Below are positions 22,580 to 24,635 of a stretch of DNA of 24,635 nucleotides, piece after piece; position 1 is the stretch's first letter, and each line of letters starts with the position of its first letter. This stretch comes from a virus. Both the position numbers and the translations under genes were made by a program. The notes under the pieces are model-generated. The model was not told the DNA's origin and made no database searches. It saw only the letters and a list, made by a program, of their open reading frames with translations. The DNA lies in IMG/VR virus record IMGVR_UViG_3300027839_000069, positions 1-24,635 of that record; one strand, given 5' to 3'.

Positions 22580-22585
22580 GGTGGT

Positions 22586-23023
22586 ATGACTAATCCTAAT
22601 GGTGTTAGCCCGAAACAATCGGCGTTCGCTGCGTTTGTAGCTGAAGGTGACAGCTACACGGATGCGTATCGCAAGGCGTATGATGCGTCGAAGATGAAGG
22701 ATCAAGTGGTGTGGAATGCTTCGTCTCGACTGGCGAAGAATGAGAAGGTGCAGGGGTACATCACGGCACTGAAGAAGAAGGATGCAACAGCAGTAGAGGC
22801 GCACCAGAAACTCAGCAAAGACTGGGTCGTGCAACGGTTACAGGATGAAGCGCAGAGTGAGAAGAACCCCGCCGCTACCCGCGTGCGTGCGCTTGAGTTG
22901 TTGGGCAAGACCAGCGGATTGTTCGATGAGTCTACCCATATCACGTTTGAGAATCGCACGCCTGAGGATGTGGAGAAGGAGCTTGTAGAGAAGCTGGCGA
23001 TGCTGTTCCCAGTGAAGGCGTGA
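22586..23023 (+). CDS. Terminase small subunit-like protein
   Basis: 145 aa. The N-terminal part has the TerS helix-turn-helix pattern: VSPKQSAFAAFVAEGDSY, AYRKAYDAS, VWNASSRLAKNEKVQGYI. A helical middle (LSKDWVVQRLQDEA, then NPAATRVRALELLGKTSGLF) and an acidic C-terminal helix follow. Small subunits recognise the packaging start on phage DNA and load the large subunit. No large terminase gene follows on the + strand in the window: downstream is a 630-nt noncoding region with repeats. It may therefore be either the packaging subunit beside its pac/cos region, or a TerS-derived regulator like the two-repeat protein at 7343-8527. Confidence 0.8.
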   Translation: MTNPNGVSPKQSAFAAFVAEGDSYTDAYRKAYDASKMKDQVVWNASSRLAKNEKVQGYITALKKKDATAVEAHQKLSKDWVVQRLQDEAQSEKNPAATRVRALELLGKTSGLFDESTHITFENRTPEDVEKELVEKLAMLFPVKA

Positions 23024-23067
23024 TAGCAGGGTTAGTGTAGGTGTTGGGAAGCGTGTTAAAATCCCAA

Positions 23068-23084
23068 GTGGGAATTTTTCCCAC
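23068..23084. promoter_or_regulatory. Palindromic operator-like site
   Basis: GTGGGAATTTTTCCCAC, identical to the copy at 22395. It lies 45 nt after the TerS-like stop and 24 nt before the first iteron. Confidence 0.75.
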
Positions 23085-23107
23085 ATGATTTGACCTAACC
23101 CCTGTCG

Positions 23108-23220
23108 TGACAGCCGTACCTCGTACATGACCCCTGACAGCCGTACCTCGTCGCTTGGGGGGTGCAGACTGCGGATAGGTGGGAAATTTTCCCCCAAAAA
23201 ACTTGACAGCCGTACCTCGT
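23108..23220 (+). repeat. Three iteron-like repeats
   Basis: TGACAGCCGTACCTCGT occurs exactly at 23108-23124, 23135-23151 and 23204-23220, all in the same orientation, the first two 27 nt apart. A palindrome copy lies between the second and third. Directly repeated 17-mers in an intergenic region are typical of initiator or terminase binding sites. Confidence 0.85.
23179..23195. promoter_or_regulatory. Palindromic operator-like site among the iterons
   Basis: GTGGGAAATTTTCCCCC, a hybrid copy. It ends eight bases before TGACAGCC of the third iteron. Confidence 0.7.
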
Positions 23221-23264
23221 CGCAGGCCCCCCCCTGGGAAGGCCCCCGGAGGGCCGCCGGAGGC

Positions 23265-23472
23265 TGCTGTTAGATATAATCATCGCGAAGAATGAGCGTC
23301 CTTCAGCTTTTAAATGCTGTTAGATATAGTCAGGCGTAGGGAAGTATGGCGTAGTTCAGTCATACTTCGCTCGCATCTCCTTGTGTTAGTCGCGAGTAGC
23401 GATGTGCTGTTAGATATAATCATCGCGAAGAATGAGCGTCCTTAGGCTGTTAAATGCTGTTAGATAAAAGTC
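23265..23472 (+). repeat. Two ~66-bp direct repeats with four 12-bp boxes
   Basis: The first 39 bases of the unit, starting TGCTGTTAGATATAATC, are identical at 23265-23303 and 23405-23443; the similarity then continues to about 23331 and 23472. Within them TGCTGTTAGATA occurs four times, at 23265, 23315, 23405 and 23455. The first and third are followed by TAAT, giving exact TATAAT -10 boxes, but no -35 is present. Confidence 0.9.
23341..23368. other. Hairpin between the direct repeats
   Basis: GAAGTATG (23341-23348) and CATACTTC (23361-23368), perfect 8-bp inverted repeat with a 12-nt loop. It lies in the 70 nt that separate the two long repeats. No T-tract, so not a terminator. Confidence 0.6.
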
Positions 23473-23541
23473 ATCGTTCAGATGCAGTGCTGTTCAATAC
23501 GCCTCGCGACTAGCGAGTCCTCAGGCTTTAGGCTTTTAAAT

Positions 23542-23566
23542 AAAAAAAAGAGCGAAGCTCCTTCAA
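23542..23566 (-). terminator. Rho-independent terminator, - strand
   Basis: On the - strand, AAGGAGC-TTC-GCTCTTT followed by a run of T (the A8 at 23542-23549). A 7-bp stem with one G-T pair and a T-tract of eight. It would stop transcription arriving from the gene at 24464, protecting the repeat region. Confidence 0.75.
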
Positions 23567-23594
23567 AAAAAATTTTGGTTGGGTCCTGACGGTA

Positions 23595-23627
23595 CGCAAA
23601 ACGAGGGGCCAGGCTGACGCCCAGCCC
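23595..23627 (-). terminator. Second - strand terminator, just after the orphan gene
   Basis: On the - strand GGGGGGCTG, a short loop, CAGCC and GCCCC, then TCGTTTT. The GC-rich stem with a short T-run lies about 30 nt after the stop at 23655. Together with the next one it forms a double terminator. Confidence 0.6.
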
Positions 23628-23654
23628 CCCGAATGCTCCGGTCGAGCCGGTGGT

Positions 23655-24464
23655 TTACTCGGCTATGGGTGGGATATAGAAGGCGTCCAAGGTCTGGTCG
23701 TCTTCGGTGGCAGTGACAAAGCGTCTCGCGCTCTGTAACTGGTTACGGCTCGCAGCGATCACATCCGCGAGAGTCTGATAAACCTCACCGCTCCGAGCCT
23801 TGCTGATCAGCACTGATAAATTCTCAGTTCTGCCTCTGGGGCCGATGGTGATTTCGCACCTCTCGGTTCCGTCGTCGTCTGTGGTTACCACGTAGGTGTC
23901 GGCGTAGTCGGCACCCAGTGCATGGATGAGACCCGCCGAATCGGTTCCGATGTGAACCATCAACCGACTCTCGGCGCATCGGGCACGCTTCAGAGCCGCC
24001 CAAATCTCAGCCTTCTCGGACCAACTGAGAGCGCTGGTCGGCTCCACCGTCGCGAGAGCAACAGCGGGATCGGAGGCCAAGAGTTCAAGCCAGTCGGATA
24101 CGGCCCGCCTGCGCTGGCGCACGCCTTTGCTCCCGTTCTTACGGGCCGCCTCGGCGGTTCCTCGGGGGGAGTGGATCCCCGTGGGGTAAAGTTCTAGAAG
24201 CCGCTCGTACTCAATTCTCGCGGCGTTTCCTGCCCGGATCTTGAGGGCCTTGAAAGAGTGACAGACCATCTCCAAGGTGTCGGCGCTTCCGGCCCCGGTC
24301 CTTATAGCCGTCGAGCCCCAAGCGTGCATCAACGCGACGAAGGAAGCGCGGGCCGTTTCGGTTGCGCCTTGCGCCTCCCGCGAGGTGACGGAGGCGGTGC
24401 CGATTTGGTCGGCACACTTGTTGACCGCCCGACTGATGGCGGCGGTGAGTTTGGAAAGTGACAT
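23655..24464 (-). CDS. GC-rich orphan protein, unassigned
   Basis: 269 aa, AGGAG about eight bases before the ATG. The base composition is clearly higher in G+C than the rest of the window, and the codons use C or G in third position much more. The N-terminal 120 residues are Ala-rich helices, ending in a basic stretch (RKNGSKGVRQRRRAVSDW). The second half contains strands around HIGTDSAGLIHALGADYAD, VVTTDDDGTERCEITIGPRG and a final helical, acidic end. I recognise no domain. It is bounded by two terminators and a leader with two hairpins, so it forms its own transcription unit and may have arrived from elsewhere. Confidence 0.7.
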   Translation of the reverse strand: MSLSKLTAAISRAVNKCADQIGTASVTSREAQGATETARASFVALMHAWGSTAIRTGAGSADTLEMVCHSFKALKIRAGNAARIEYERLLELYPTGIHSPRGTAEAARKNGSKGVRQRRRAVSDWLELLASDPAVALATVEPTSALSWSEKAEIWAALKRARCAESRLMVHIGTDSAGLIHALGADYADTYVVTTDDDGTERCEITIGPRGRTENLSVLISKARSGEVYQTLADVIAASRNQLQSARRFVTATEDDQTLDAFYIPPIAE

Positions 24465-24483
24465 CGGTGCTTCTCCTAGTTTT

Positions 24484-24527
24484 CGGGGACATAGCCCCGG
24501 TTGCGCCCGGAGTCATTCGCTCCGGGC
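24484..24527 (-). promoter_or_regulatory. Two hairpins in the leader of the orphan gene
   Basis: GCCCGGAG (24505-24512) and CTCCGGGC (24520-24527) form a perfect 8-bp stem with a 7-nt loop. CGGGG near 24484 pairs with CCCCG near 24495. Both lie between the likely transcription start and the ribosome binding site, a place for attenuation or translational control. Confidence 0.65.
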
Positions 24528-24605
24528 TGCCCATAGATAGAGCAATTCGCGTGCCACCATTTCTCCCCATTTCCTGCCATTCCGGCTTATTTAATCACGT
24601 CAAAA

Positions 24606-24618
24606 TGACAGCCTGTCA
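24606..24618. repeat. Small palindrome sharing the iteron core
   Basis: TGACAGCCTGTCA: TGACA and TGTCA arms around GCC. Its first eight bases TGACAGCC equal those of the three iterons 1.4 kb away. Confidence 0.55.
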
Positions 24619-24635
24619 CATTGGCACCACACCGT

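Noticed and set aside
23265-23280. Standard sigma70 promoter at TATAAT
   Set aside because: The -10 is exact, but the bases 17 nt upstream (GC-rich) do not resemble a -35; kept only as a possible activator-dependent element.
23095-23283. 62-codon - strand frame with repeated TRYGCQ peptide
   Set aside because: The peptide repeat is simply the reverse translation of the three iterons; no ribosome binding site and poor composition.
23108-23472. CRISPR array
   Set aside because: Repeats are unevenly spaced (27, 69, 50, 90, 50 nt) and spacers are not of equal length; no cas genes.

Overview
The window looks like part of a tailed double-stranded DNA phage genome (Caudoviricetes-type). It has a very large polyvalent virion-associated protein, a lysis cassette, a recombination module, a T7-type primase-helicase, terminase small-subunit-like genes and a dense train of tiny accessory genes, mostly overlapping by 4 nt and preceded by strong purine-rich ribosome binding sites. 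A spanin-like coiled-coil protein in the lysis cassette suggests a Gram-negative host. I see no rRNA, tRNA, insertion sequence or integrase. No host can be named from sequence alone.

Layout. (1) 1-7300, + strand, late genes: the 3' part of a >1543-aa polyvalent protein (LPD38-like, with an HEGLH motif), a holin-like two-helix protein, an M15-type endolysin, an ADP-ribosyltransferase-like (ART-PolyVal type) protein and a spanin-like protein. (2) 7343-11740, - strand: a protein with two TerS-like repeats, a winged-helix-like protein, a ribbon-helix-helix protein, then an SSB-like protein, a Sak3/DUF1071 annealing protein, a Cas4/RecB-like nuclease and two small 'YPF'-family proteins. (3) 11788-14000, + strand: an AT-rich RusA-type resolvase and a primase-helicase, followed by a tandem duplication of the gene end and a strong terminator. 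(4) 14275-22357, - strand: about 19 genes, mostly very small, including a three-gene block of MoxR-like AAA+ ATPase, an unassigned 327-aa protein and a HExxH/VWA protein, plus an unlisted 41-aa membrane protein. (5) 22358-22585: a divergent control region. (6) 22586-23023, + strand: a TerS-like gene. (7) 23024-23654: 630 nt without a gene, holding iterons, long direct repeats and two minus-strand terminators. (8) 23655-24464, - strand: a GC-rich orphan gene with two hairpins in its leader.

The most striking feature is a dispersed 16-17 bp palindrome of the form G-K-GGGAA-N3-TTCCC-M-C. It occurs ten times between 20057 and 23195 and once more inside the primase gene. Seven copies lie within about 45 nt upstream of a start codon, often directly before the ribosome binding site, and one abuts the -35 box of the TerS promoter. 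This looks like a phage-wide operator system comparable in layout to phage stoperators or start-associated sequences.

How the genes fit together: the leftward block 11740 to 9392 supplies exonuclease, annealing protein and putative SSB. The divergent pair RusA/primase-helicase supplies replication and junction resolution. The leftward early operon from 22357 appears to be under the palindrome regulon and carries the AAA+/VWA machine. Lysis and virion genes run rightward and collide with the leftward genes at 7300-7343.
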